This document shows positions 54,998 through 63,974 of a stretch of 64,000 bases of DNA, in pieces. Origin of the DNA: an uncultured Bacteroidales bacterium (GTDB lineage: Bacteria > Bacteroidota > Bacteroidia > Bacteroidales > UBA932); NCBI GenBank assembly GCA_949300335.1, contig CASGDV010000123.1, positions 37,072 to 101,071 of the forward strand. Reading direction: 5' to 3'. Made by a program: the position numbers and the translations under genes. Numbering within the stretch: the stretch's first letter is position 1; each line of letters begins with the position of its first letter. Under the pieces are notes generated by a model. The model worked only from the letters and a program-made list of their open reading frames with translations. It searched no databases and had not been told where the DNA came from.

Positions 54998-55883
54998 TGT
55001 TCCAGTGCTGTTCATAATCTTCAAAAGACATGATACAGCAAGTAAAGTTTTTGAAAAAATCAGACAAATACAGCCTTCGAGACTGTATGTCGCAGCTGAC
55101 GGTCCCAGGACAGAGGACGAACGGTCCATGTGTGAAAAGACCAGAAGCATAATATCCGGCATAGACTGGGATTGTGAACTTGAACTTTTGTTCCGGGACG
55201 AAAACGCAGGATGCAAATACGGACCTTTCGAAGCCATTTCATGGTTTTTCTCCAACGAGGAAGAAGGAATCATACTTGAAGATGACTGTATTCCGGACTT
55301 GTCATTTTTCCGTTTTGCTGAAGAAATGCTTGAAAAATACAGGACTGACGAACGTATTGGAATGATTGCCGGACACAACGAAGTGAATACACCGTCGGAT
55401 TGTTCATATCTGTTCTCCAGATTCAAGGCTTGCTGGGGATGGGCGACATGGAAAAGAGCATGGAACAACATGGATCTGGAGCTTGAAAGACTGGATTACA
55501 GGAACATGATAGCACCACTGATGGTATATGACAGGAAACGTGTAGTCCATTGGCACACGGCCCTTGACCTGATAAACGCATGCAAGGTCGCGGCATGGGA
55601 CTGGCCATGGTACTTTTCTCTTGCGGCAAGCAGCCAGCTGTGCATATTTCCGGCAAGGAATCTTGTTGCCAACATCGGATTCGGAGAAGACGGCACGCAT
55701 TGTCTCGGAGAAGCTCCCGAGAGCGCGCTTGTATCATATACACTGGATTTTCCTCTCAAGCATCCTTCAGGAATAACGGTTGACTGGAATTTTGAACAGG
55801 CTTTCGAACTTGGTCTCAGAATGGGAATGCCGCAGGAAAAGACAAAAAAAAGATTTTTGGATATATTCAGACACAAGAGGTAG
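54987..55883 (+). CDS. Nucleotide-diphospho-sugar transferase family protein (GNT-I/HlpA-like)
   Basis: 298 residues. GT-A-like: VPVLFIIFKRHDTASKVFEKI, LYVAADGPRTEDE, the acidic EEGIILEDDCIPDLSFFRF (metal DxD-type) and CWGWATWKRAWNNMD, which is a hallmark of this family. The role is probably a sugar transfer in the same surface glycan. It overlaps the fusion gene by 11 bases and is followed by licD after 6 bases, so all three are co-expressed. Confidence 0.78.
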   Translation: MRFDVPVLFIIFKRHDTASKVFEKIRQIQPSRLYVAADGPRTEDERSMCEKTRSIISGIDWDCELELLFRDENAGCKYGPFEAISWFFSNEEEGIILEDDCIPDLSFFRFAEEMLEKYRTDERIGMIAGHNEVNTPSDCSYLFSRFKACWGWATWKRAWNNMDLELERLDYRNMIAPLMVYDRKRVVHWHTALDLINACKVAAWDWPWYFSLAASSQLCIFPARNLVANIGFGEDGTHCLGEAPESALVSYTLDFPLKHPSGITVDWNFEQAFELGLRMGMPQEKTKKRFLDIFRHKR

Positions 55884-55889
55884 AGTATT

Positions 55890-56504
55890 ATGGGAACAAT
55901 AGAAATATCCGGTAAACCGTTTCACTTCCAGGATGTGGAACTGACATATGAAAATGCGACTATAATAGACAAGTCGACAGCACGTAGAAATCTGACGGAT
56001 TTCAAGCATATTCTGGATAAGCGGAATGTGGAATTCTGCATAATGCACGGAACTCTTCTTGGAGCGGTACGCGAACACGGATTCATAGGACATGATATTG
56101 ATATAGATACCTGTACTACAGATGAGAAAGCGTTGGTAAACTGTATTCCGGAATTATATGAAAACGGCCTCAAACTATGCAGATATGAATCCGGTATCAT
56201 ATATTCCTTCATAAGGGACGGAGTCTACATAGACGTATACGTGGTAAACAAACTGAAAGGAATAATGGGATTGTTCTTCGTAAGATACCTGAACAGAATC
56301 ATCCCAAGAAAGTATTTCACAAATATGAAGACCTTGCAGTTTCTTGATGAAACATTCACAGTCCCGTCGCACACGATGGAACTGATAGAATTCTGGTATG
56401 GGAAAAACTGGAGAACACCATTGGACAAATGTCCGTCCAACGATTCATACAAGCCGGGAGACTGGCTGGAAAAGCATTTCAAATTTCTGTTCAAAAACGA
56501 ATAA
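55890..56504 (+). CDS. LicD-family phosphotransferase
   Basis: 204 residues. LicD core: FCIMHGTLLGAVREHGFIGHDIDIDTCTTDE, with the metal-binding Asp cluster near residue 70, then GVYIDVYVVNKL and a C-terminal YGKNWRTPLDKCPS. LicD enzymes move phosphocholine or similar groups from CDP carriers to glycans. Its position after the LicC-like fusion suggests it uses that product. Its own donor is not determined. Confidence 0.87.
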   Translation: MGTIEISGKPFHFQDVELTYENATIIDKSTARRNLTDFKHILDKRNVEFCIMHGTLLGAVREHGFIGHDIDIDTCTTDEKALVNCIPELYENGLKLCRYESGIIYSFIRDGVYIDVYVVNKLKGIMGLFFVRYLNRIIPRKYFTNMKTLQFLDETFTVPSHTMELIEFWYGKNWRTPLDKCPSNDSYKPGDWLEKHFKFLFKNE

Positions 56505-56506
56505 CA

Positions 56507-56538
56507 GTTGTTGCGAACATATAAAAGGAGTATATTTG
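56507..56538 (+). promoter_or_regulatory. Promoter of the MsbA-type exporter gene
   Basis: GTTG (56507-56510), 20-base spacer, TATATTTG (56531-56538), 26 bases before the ATG at 56564. Confidence 0.5.
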
Positions 56539-56563
56539 TCGTTTCGATTCTTAATTTTGGACG

Positions 56564-58399
56564 ATGAAAGAGTTCTGGCAAATGATGAAGCGCTTTGTGG
56601 CGCCATACAAAAAATATCTGGTTGGAGCGGTATTTCTCAATATATTCTCCGCCGTATTCAACATATTCTCATTCACCCTCATCATACCTATTCTGCAGAT
56701 ACTGTTCAGGATGGATACTACCGTATACAACTTTATCCCTTGGGATACGGCGGACATGAACATGAAGGACATAGCCATGAACAATTTCTATTATTATGTC
56801 ACTCAGATGATCGACAAATACGGAGGGTCGATAACGCTTCTCCTGCTCGGTTTGTTCCTCGGTATAATGACGGCGTTGAAAACATCATGCTATTTCGGTT
56901 CATCGGCGATAATGGTTCCTCTGAGAACGGGAGTCGTAAGAGATATCAGGATTCTCGTATATAACAAGATGATGGGGCTGCCGCTCGGATTCTTTTCACA
57001 GGAAAGAAAAGGCGACATCATAGCAAGGATGAGCGGAGACGTAGGAGAGGTCGAATATTCGATAACCAGTTCTCTTGACATGCTTATCAAAAACCCTATA
57101 CTGATACTGTTCTACTTCACAACTCTTGTAATCACAAGCTGGCAGCTTACCTTATTCACTCTGGCTGTTGTCCCGCTCATGGCATGGGGAATGAGTGCTA
57201 TAGGGAAAAAGCTTAAAAGAGAATCACTCGAGGCTCAGGGGAAATGGAGTGATACCATGTCACAGCTTGACGAGACACTCGGAGGTCTGCGCGTGATAAA
57301 GGCCTTTATCGCCGAGGATAGGATGAAGAACCGTTTCAGAAAAATCAGCGACGAACTGCGTACGGCATCAAGCAAGGTTGCGATAAGACAGTCTCTTGCA
57401 CATCCGGTCAGCGAGTTCCTCGGAACAATAATGATAATGTTCGTACTCTGGTTCGGAGGCACGCTCATTCTGAGCGAAGCATCCCCTATCGATGCTCCTA
57501 CATTCATCTTCTATATGGTTATATTATACAGCGTCCTGAATCCCCTCAAGGAATTCGCAAGGGCCGGATACAATATTCCCAAAGGACTTGCATCCATGGA
57601 AAGGGTGGACAAGATTCTGAAGGCGGAAAACAACATCAGGGAAAAGGAAAATGCCGCAGATATATACAGTTTCAATGACAGGATTGAATTCAAGGATGTG
57701 TTCTTCGCCTATGAAAACGGGAAAAACGTCCTCAAGAAGATTAACATCACTGTCCCGAGAGGCAAGACTGTCGCTCTCGTAGGTCAGTCCGGCTCCGGAA
57801 AATCCACTCTGGTAGATCTTGTACCGAGATATCATGATGTTACATCCGGTGCAGTGCTGATTGACGGCAAAGACATAAAAGACCTGAAGATAAAAAGTCT
57901 CAGAAGTCTTATCGGCAATGTGAATCAGGAAGCCATACTCTTCAACGACACCATATTCAACAACATAGCGTTCGGTGTGGAGAACGCTACTATGGAACAG
58001 GTCGTGGCGGCCGCAAAGATTGCGAATGCCCATGAATTCATCATGGAAAAAGAAGAAGGCTACAACACGAATATCGGTGACCGTGGAGGCAAACTGTCAG
58101 GCGGACAGAGGCAAAGAATCAGCATTGCGCGTGCAATACTCAAGAATCCGCCTATACTGATATTGGATGAAGCCACTTCTGCCTTGGATACTGAATCGGA
58201 GAGACTGGTTCAGGAAGCTCTGGACAGGCTGACAACATCCAGGACGACGATTGCCATTGCACACAGGCTGTCAACAATAAAGAACGCCGATGAAATCTGC
58301 GTTCTTCATGACGGGGAGATCGTTGAAAGAGGAACGCATGAAGAACTTATAAACCTCAACGGTTACTATAAGAAACTGAATGACATGCAGGCACTTTAG
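56564..58399 (+). CDS. ABC exporter, permease-ATPase fusion (MsbA-like)
   Basis: 611 residues: six membrane helices (about 20-335) followed by an ATPase domain with Walker A VGQSGSGKSTL, signature KLSGGQRQRISIARA, Walker B LILDEATSALD and the switch His in AIAHRLSTI. Half-transporter, working as a dimer. Position after the glycosyltransferases and LicD suggests it flips lipid A-core or another glycolipid across the inner membrane. It converges with sbcC (11-base gap, no clear terminator). Confidence 0.9.
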   Translation: MKEFWQMMKRFVAPYKKYLVGAVFLNIFSAVFNIFSFTLIIPILQILFRMDTTVYNFIPWDTADMNMKDIAMNNFYYYVTQMIDKYGGSITLLLLGLFLGIMTALKTSCYFGSSAIMVPLRTGVVRDIRILVYNKMMGLPLGFFSQERKGDIIARMSGDVGEVEYSITSSLDMLIKNPILILFYFTTLVITSWQLTLFTLAVVPLMAWGMSAIGKKLKRESLEAQGKWSDTMSQLDETLGGLRVIKAFIAEDRMKNRFRKISDELRTASSKVAIRQSLAHPVSEFLGTIMIMFVLWFGGTLILSEASPIDAPTFIFYMVILYSVLNPLKEFARAGYNIPKGLASMERVDKILKAENNIREKENAADIYSFNDRIEFKDVFFAYENGKNVLKKINITVPRGKTVALVGQSGSGKSTLVDLVPRYHDVTSGAVLIDGKDIKDLKIKSLRSLIGNVNQEAILFNDTIFNNIAFGVENATMEQVVAAAKIANAHEFIMEKEEGYNTNIGDRGGKLSGGQRQRISIARAILKNPPILILDEATSALDTESERLVQEALDRLTTSRTTIAIAHRLSTIKNADEICVLHDGEIVERGTHEELINLNGYYKKLNDMQAL

Positions 58400-58410
58400 C
58401 CAAGTAGGGA

Positions 58411-61400
58411 TCATTTCCCGGTTACTGTCACACTGCTTGTTCCGGTCCCGTTCTTCACTACGTTCACACGGGTACCGATTCTTTCACGGAGCGCCTCCAC
58501 ATGGGAGATTATTCCGACAAGGCACCTTTCTTCACGTTTCCTTCCTCTGCCGTTTCCCAGTTCATGAAGGACCTCGAGCACCTGTTCAAGTTCATTGTCC
58601 GACAATGCGCCGAACCCTTCATCTATGAAAAGGCTCCGGATATTCATTTCCCTTCCTGTCATGGAAGAAAGTCCCAATGCCAATGAAAGTGATATTATGA
58701 ATGTCTCGCCTCCTGACAAAGTGGATACAGGTCTCAGACTGTCCGCCATATCGTGATCCTTGACGAGCATCATCAGGCTTTCGTCATCCTGCCCCGGACA
58801 AAGCTGATATCTGCCATGCATCATTTTGCCGAGATGGCCGTTGGCATTTGCAATCAGAATCCCGTATATGTATTTCTGGGCGATTTTTCTGAACTTGACT
58901 CCGCTCTGGGAGCCGAATGCTTCATTCAGAATCATCCATTTGTCAAGGACTTCCAGATTTCTCCTGTTATCATTTTCCAGATGCTCTATTTCCCTCTTTA
59001 TCTTCATGTCATTGTCCAGACGCTGGCAGATTGAAGAATGCTCGCGCACGAGCCCTGTATGAATGATGTCCAGTTCAGAAAGTGTCTTCTGTAATCCGGC
59101 TGTTCCTGCCGATAAAAGTTCCATCAAGCCTTCTTCACTGCACCGTTTTTCGTCCAGCAGATTATCCAGCAGTTCATAATCAAGAAATCTTCTGACACCG
59201 TCCGGAGCATTGCCCAGTTCCTTTCTTATTGCCGAAGCCTTCACTATTGCAGAATTGTACATTCCGCGCGCTTCATCGGATTCTTTCCGCAAATCCTCCA
59301 GATCCTTTTCGTAAGACATTATTTCATCGCGTCTCGACATCAATGCACGGCACCGGCTTTCGTCCTCCCCTACCGTTTCAGATATCATCTTGCGCACTTT
59401 CAGGATTTCCGAATTCTTTCTGTCCAATTCCGAAATCCTCACCGCAAGTCCGGCAGCAAAAGAGCGTGCATCAGCTATGGAATCAGAATTCACCAGCATA
59501 TTCGCTTCTGTCTTTTCGAAAGAATGATTCCCCGCAGAAATTTCCGATGTCATCATCAGTTCCCGCAGAGTCCCCTCAGGGAAAACAGAGCGTGGAAATT
59601 CCATAAGCATTCTGGAAGCTTCTTCCTTTCTGGAGATATATTTCGGTCTCAGGAGCATCGTCTTTGATTTTCTGTCCCTGACAATATCCTTTGCAGACTT
59701 CACCTCTTCCATTATTTTCACTGAATCGGCAATCTGCATGCTCACCTTATCCATCTCCTCCGCAAGCATGACAGCATCGTAACCGTCAGGATATTCAGCG
59801 GCACATGCACCTTCAGGTTCCGCTCCCTTTTCCCTCAACAATGCCTCTGCCTTGTCCATAAGCTGTTTTCTGAGTTGCATTTCGGACACAGTCCCAGCAA
59901 GTTTCCGGCCTGAGACATCCTTGCGTGAAATGACATCTTCCAGACTTTTCTCCGCAGCGGCACATTCTTTTTCCGCATCCTCATAAAGACTGTCGAAGAT
60001 TTCGTTCCCTGCATTTATGACCGAATCTATCCTGCTCCCGCATACCGGGCAGATATCTCCCTGCTTCAAAGACTGTCTCAAACGTACAACAAGTTCACTT
60101 ACAGTCATCGATGCCTTTTCCAGATTTTTTTTTGCATTAACCGCACTTTCCCTGCACAAACGTTCTTCATCAAGCAGTGCCGACATTTCCTTTTCCAAAT
60201 CATCGCGTTCCTTCAGAAGAGCAGCATATCTGTTGCGCTCCTTCCGGAAATTTTCCTGTAATATCCTGTATTCGATAACATTTTTCCTCTCTTCCGCTGC
60301 AGTTTTCACTTTCAGGGCCTCTTCCGCCCTTCTGTCCAGACCGGCGGTTTCCTCATCCCACCTGCCTATTGCCTCCAAAGCGAGCCTGTCAAGAAAACCG
60401 GCAGCTTCAGACACCATGAAGACATCCGCTATTTTGTCACGCATCATCTTCCTGTCGGATTCCGTTCCGGCAAACATTTCATCCTTTTCCTTAAGCAAAG
60501 CATCGCAGCTTTCGAGAAGTTTTATTTCCTTTTCCTTCTCCTTCAATGAACGGAGTTCCGAAGACCTGGAAATGATTTCCGGCGAATTCAATCTCTTGTA
60601 GGCTTCCTGCATTCTTTCTGCTGCCTCCGCAAGAGATTTGCCTGCGCTGCCTGCTTTTATCGCCAGAACCAGAGCATTATGACCGTCGTTTTTATCGGTT
60701 TCGGCAACAGTCAATTTTGCAGCGGTCTCCTCTTTTTTCAATATTGCATCATCCTTCTCCTCTCCTGACATCAAAGCTCCCTTGAGGGTATCAATTTTCA
60801 ACTTCACCTGATCTGCAAGCATTTTAGCCTCATTGTATCCGGCGTATACTCCTGTTGAAATTTTACCGAATATTTCCGTACCGGTCAGTTTTTCAAGTAT
60901 TTCGGCTTTTTCGTTTGAATTGGACTTCAGGAAATTGCTGAATCCGCCCTGTGGAAGTATCACCGTCTTCACGAACTGGTCATAACCCAGTCCCGTTATC
61001 GAAACATTTGCTGCCACCACTCCAGAAGGCTTTCTTTCAATTTCATACCACCCTCCGTCATCCGTCTGCCTTGACAAAGACATTTCCGGCGGCTGGAAAT
61101 TTCCATCAGACCTTCCCCGCGACCTTCTTATTATAATCTCCGAAACATATCGTCTTCCGTCATTTGCCCTGTATGTCACTGCAGCCCTGGAATATGACGT
61201 ACCTTTCCTTGCGACATTGTTTATATCCCCGGCTGTCAGTTCGTCGGTACCGTTACGGAACTTCACATACGGGTCCGCAACTCCGTTCAGACGTGACGTC
61301 TTCTTGTACAACGCAAGCGTTATTGCATCGAGGATGGTGCTTTTGCCGCTCCCCGTCTCCCCTGTAATCAGAAAGACCGGTTCACGGATAAATTCATCAG

Positions 61401-61467
61401 ACAGAAAATCTATTGAAGCATCGGCTATTGATGCTATGTTGCGTATTTCTATTTTTTCTATTTTCAT
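58411..61467 (-). CDS. sbcC: Exonuclease subunit SbcC (SMC-like ATPase)
   Basis: 1018 residues. N-terminal Walker A GETGSGKSTILD, long coiled coils (about 190-470 and 510-800) meeting at a zinc hook DICPVCGSRID (about residue 485), C-terminal signature TLSGGETFIISLSLALGLS and Walker B RSLFIDEGFGALSD. With SbcD it cleaves hairpins and blocked DNA ends. 3 bases separate it from sbcD. Confidence 0.94.
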   Translation of the reverse strand: MKIEKIEIRNIASIADASIDFLSDEFIREPVFLITGETGSGKSTILDAITLALYKKTSRLNGVADPYVKFRNGTDELTAGDINNVARKGTSYSRAAVTYRANDGRRYVSEIIIRRSRGRSDGNFQPPEMSLSRQTDDGGWYEIERKPSGVVAANVSITGLGYDQFVKTVILPQGGFSNFLKSNSNEKAEILEKLTGTEIFGKISTGVYAGYNEAKMLADQVKLKIDTLKGALMSGEEKDDAILKKEETAAKLTVAETDKNDGHNALVLAIKAGSAGKSLAEAAERMQEAYKRLNSPEIISRSSELRSLKEKEKEIKLLESCDALLKEKDEMFAGTESDRKMMRDKIADVFMVSEAAGFLDRLALEAIGRWDEETAGLDRRAEEALKVKTAAEERKNVIEYRILQENFRKERNRYAALLKERDDLEKEMSALLDEERLCRESAVNAKKNLEKASMTVSELVVRLRQSLKQGDICPVCGSRIDSVINAGNEIFDSLYEDAEKECAAAEKSLEDVISRKDVSGRKLAGTVSEMQLRKQLMDKAEALLREKGAEPEGACAAEYPDGYDAVMLAEEMDKVSMQIADSVKIMEEVKSAKDIVRDRKSKTMLLRPKYISRKEEASRMLMEFPRSVFPEGTLRELMMTSEISAGNHSFEKTEANMLVNSDSIADARSFAAGLAVRISELDRKNSEILKVRKMISETVGEDESRCRALMSRRDEIMSYEKDLEDLRKESDEARGMYNSAIVKASAIRKELGNAPDGVRRFLDYELLDNLLDEKRCSEEGLMELLSAGTAGLQKTLSELDIIHTGLVREHSSICQRLDNDMKIKREIEHLENDNRRNLEVLDKWMILNEAFGSQSGVKFRKIAQKYIYGILIANANGHLGKMMHGRYQLCPGQDDESLMMLVKDHDMADSLRPVSTLSGGETFIISLSLALGLSSMTGREMNIRSLFIDEGFGALSDNELEQVLEVLHELGNGRGRKREERCLVGIISHVEALRERIGTRVNVVKNGTGTSSVTVTGK

Positions 61468-61470
61468 ATC

Positions 61471-62727
61471 CTACTCCCCCGAGACTCTGAGTCTTTCCAT
61501 TACCGATTCCAGAAGCGCCCTGAGATCGTCATCCATTTTCCTGCCGTACTTTCTGGTAAAAAAATCATCGGCTATTTCCATGGGATTTCTTGCTGTCAAT
61601 TCTTCAACTGACAATAATTGTCCGCCATCATCCCCGCTGCCATCCGCTGCATAAACAGGCTCTACCTTGCACAGCATGACGGGACAGTCCATTCCGGATG
61701 TCTTTCTTCCGACAATTTCCGCCACCTTTGACACAATGTCCGGAACAGGATCAGACATATCAACCCTCACGTTAAGGAATATTCCCTCCCGCGAATCATC
61801 CTTGAAATTCTCCAGAATATCCAATTCCGAATCAAGGACGTCCAGTTTCACGCATCCGGCTGTATCCGGGACAGTAACGAATCGGCGCAAAGATTTCAAT
61901 GCGACTTCCGATATTTCCATATTTTCTCCGTCAGTTCTGACATACAGTACTTTTCTGTTCCCAGTCTCCCCGAAATTCATGAAAAGAGGAGCGCCGCTGT
62001 AATATACATTGGATGAAAGTGCCTGGCATTTATGTATATGACCTAAAGCGACATAGTCGAACCATGAGGACAAGTCATCCGCAGATGCCGTATCGACCGA
62101 ACCTATGACCATATCATGTCCCTGTATGTCCAGATTCCGCTTTCCGACAACCGCCAGATGCCCCATGGCTATGACAGGCACTCTTGTGTTTCCATAACTT
62201 TCCATTAGAACATCGGCAGCGCGCCTTGCGTTCTCATAAAACTTACCTACTCTGGAAGAATATGTTCCGGATTCCGTCTCCGGAAGATTTCCTTTGAACA
62301 CATAAGGGACTGCAGCAATCACGGCCTTGAGTTTGCCGGAACGGACTACGGGAATCATAAGTTCGCCATAATCCGGCCCCGACGGTCCGTACTGCACTCC
62401 ACCTATTCTCGTAACTCCGGCCAGATTCCACAAACTGCCGTCCACAGCTATGCCCGAAGGGGAATCATGGTTTCCGGCAGTAACGACCACATTCATTTCG
62501 GGACATGCCTCGTGAAGCCGCATCATCGCATTGCAGAACTGTTCCCTTGCCGATATGCTCTGCACTGATGAATCATACACATCCCCGCTGAGCAGCAGGG
62601 CATCCGGTTTTTTATCTTCCACTATGGAAACCAGCTGGTCAATAAAAAAGCCGAATTCATTCTTTCTGGATATTCCGGCAACGGAATGTCCTATATGCCA
62701 ATCCGATGTATGTATGAAACTGAACAT
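61471..62727 (-). CDS. sbcD: Exonuclease subunit SbcD (Mre11-like nuclease)
   Basis: 418 residues. All phosphoesterase motifs are present: FIHTSDWHIGHS, ALLLSGDVYDS, VVTAGNHDSPSG, AMGHLAVVG and VALGHIHKCQ. A C-terminal domain (about 275-418) is the capping/SbcC-binding region. It is first in the sbcDC unit. Two -7 boxes lie just upstream (62739-62732 and 62753-62746, minus strand). Confidence 0.94.
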   Translation of the reverse strand: MFSFIHTSDWHIGHSVAGISRKNEFGFFIDQLVSIVEDKKPDALLLSGDVYDSSVQSISAREQFCNAMMRLHEACPEMNVVVTAGNHDSPSGIAVDGSLWNLAGVTRIGGVQYGPSGPDYGELMIPVVRSGKLKAVIAAVPYVFKGNLPETESGTYSSRVGKFYENARRAADVLMESYGNTRVPVIAMGHLAVVGKRNLDIQGHDMVIGSVDTASADDLSSWFDYVALGHIHKCQALSSNVYYSGAPLFMNFGETGNRKVLYVRTDGENMEISEVALKSLRRFVTVPDTAGCVKLDVLDSELDILENFKDDSREGIFLNVRVDMSDPVPDIVSKVAEIVGRKTSGMDCPVMLCKVEPVYAADGSGDDGGQLLSVEELTARNPMEIADDFFTRKYGRKMDDDLRALLESVMERLRVSGE

Positions 62728-62745
62728 TATTCAAAATTATTTCAT

Positions 62746-62753
62746 CAAAGATA
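62746..62753 (-). promoter_or_regulatory. -7 box for sbcDC
   Basis: TATCTTTG on the minus strand, 19 bases before the ATG at 62727. A second TAATTTTG (62739-62732) is too close to the start codon to leave a leader. Confidence 0.35.
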
Positions 62754-62775
62754 GCGATTAATGCCAAGTAATCAT

Positions 62776-62783
62776 TAAATTTG
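62776..62783 (+). promoter_or_regulatory. -7 box for the CBM9-like/VanZ unit
   Basis: TAAATTTG, 37 bases before the ATG at 62820. It overlaps the TTG at 62781, so that earlier start can be dismissed. Confidence 0.45.
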
Positions 62784-62819
62784 TATGATACAACATTCAT
62801 AAAAACATCCGGACTGATA

Positions 62820-63464
62820 ATGAAAGAGCTGCATATCCCTTATATCGAGAAACTTGAGACGCTTGAATTCGGAAAGTTCGAACTCGAAATGGAACTCAAT
62901 GGTACCAGGGCATTCATAGATTGTGTAAACTGGGCATCGCAATACCCTTACAGACCGGACACGGCCTTTGCCATAGCCCGCAGCGAGACACATCTGTGCA
63001 TATTGTTTCATGTACGCGGACTGGATCTGAGAGCCAAAGCCATGGAAGACAACGGACGTGTATGGGAAGACAGCTGCTGCGAATTTTTCGTATCGGACCC
63101 TCAGGACGGAACATATTACAATTTCGAAATGAACTGCGTAGGGACACTTCTGGCTTCCAAAAGGAAAAACAGGGAGGATTGCATACATTTCAATGCGGAA
63201 CAGATGTCACGGATAATAAGGCATTCGACTCTCCCGAAGGTGGAGACCGATCAGGAAAACGGAATATTCGCATGGAGCGTGGCCATGTGCATTCCGTTCA
63301 GGCTTATAGGCATAAACCCGATATTTCTCCCGTCGGCGCTCAGGGGCAATTTCTTCAAATGCGGAGACAGGACGGGGCATCCTCACTTTCTCAGCTGGAA
63401 TCCGGTAAATACGCCTTCCCCAGATTTCCACAGGCCTGAATTCTTCGGAGAACTAACATTTTAG
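62820..63464 (+). CDS. CBM9-like carbohydrate-binding protein
   Basis: 214 residues from the ATG at 62820 (MKELHIPYIEKLE). It matches the Bacteroidota CBM9-like family: FIDCVNWASQYPYRPDTAFAIARSETHLCILFHVRG, then NGRVWEDSCCEFFVSDPQDGTYYNFEMNCVG and the C-terminal GNFFKCGDRTGHPHFLSWNPV. No signal peptide is visible, which is common in this group, so it may be intracellular. Ligand unknown. VanZ gene follows after 3 bases. Confidence 0.83.
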   Translation: MKELHIPYIEKLETLEFGKFELEMELNGTRAFIDCVNWASQYPYRPDTAFAIARSETHLCILFHVRGLDLRAKAMEDNGRVWEDSCCEFFVSDPQDGTYYNFEMNCVGTLLASKRKNREDCIHFNAEQMSRIIRHSTLPKVETDQENGIFAWSVAMCIPFRLIGINPIFLPSALRGNFFKCGDRTGHPHFLSWNPVNTPSPDFHRPEFFGELTF

Positions 63465-63467
63465 AAT

Positions 63468-63896
63468 ATGTCCGGGAAGATAATTTACATAATCATTTTT
63501 GCACTTTACCTTTCTGCACTGGCACTGCTATGCTTCGGGCATTTCAGTACTGGAATCGATTTCAGTTCAACGTTATTCGGATTGCCGAAGGACAAGATTG
63601 CACATTTTGCAATGTTTCTCCCTTATCCGCTGATAACTTACATGCCTTTCCACAAAGACAGCTGGAGCTCCAGGCAGATAATAACGGCCATATGCCTGAT
63701 TCTGATTTCAGGTGCAGCCATAGGAGGAAGCATAGAACTGCTGCAGGGACTTACCGATTACAGAAGCTGCGACATAATGGATTTCAGAGCGGACTGCATA
63801 GGATTGCTCTGCGGTTCTGTTATCCTGCTTTCGTTCCTGACAATCTTTAGAAAAGAACAACATGAAACACCCATGACGAATAATCGTCACCCATGA
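63468..63896 (+). CDS. VanZ-like membrane protein
   Basis: 142 residues with four predicted membrane helices (about 4-22, 44-60, 72-92, 108-126). VanZ-family pattern: LPKDKIAHFAMFLPYPLITY, then GGSIELLQGLTDYRSCDIMDFRADCIGLLCG (the conserved E-Q and D-N/D region). Function is unclear beyond a link to glycopeptide resistance for the founding member. A short hairpin (63874-63889) lies in its last codons. Confidence 0.82.
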   Translation: MSGKIIYIIIFALYLSALALLCFGHFSTGIDFSSTLFGLPKDKIAHFAMFLPYPLITYMPFHKDSWSSRQIITAICLILISGAAIGGSIELLQGLTDYRSCDIMDFRADCIGLLCGSVILLSFLTIFRKEQHETPMTNNRHP

Positions 63897-63941
63897 TAAT
63901 GAAAATCTAGGGTGCAGTGCGAGAGTTAGTGGTTTAATTCG

Positions 63942-63949
63942 TAAGTTTG
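63942..63949 (+). promoter_or_regulatory. -7 box before the right-edge gene
   Basis: TAAGTTTG, 25 bases before the ATG at 63975. No convincing -33. Confidence 0.35.
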
Positions 63950-63974
63950 TGAACTAACCAAAGTCACAAGCGCC

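Noticed and set aside
63874-63889. TGACGA / TCGTCA hairpin at the end of the VanZ gene
   Set aside because: Short stem with no T-tract, inside the last codons. Not enough for a terminator.
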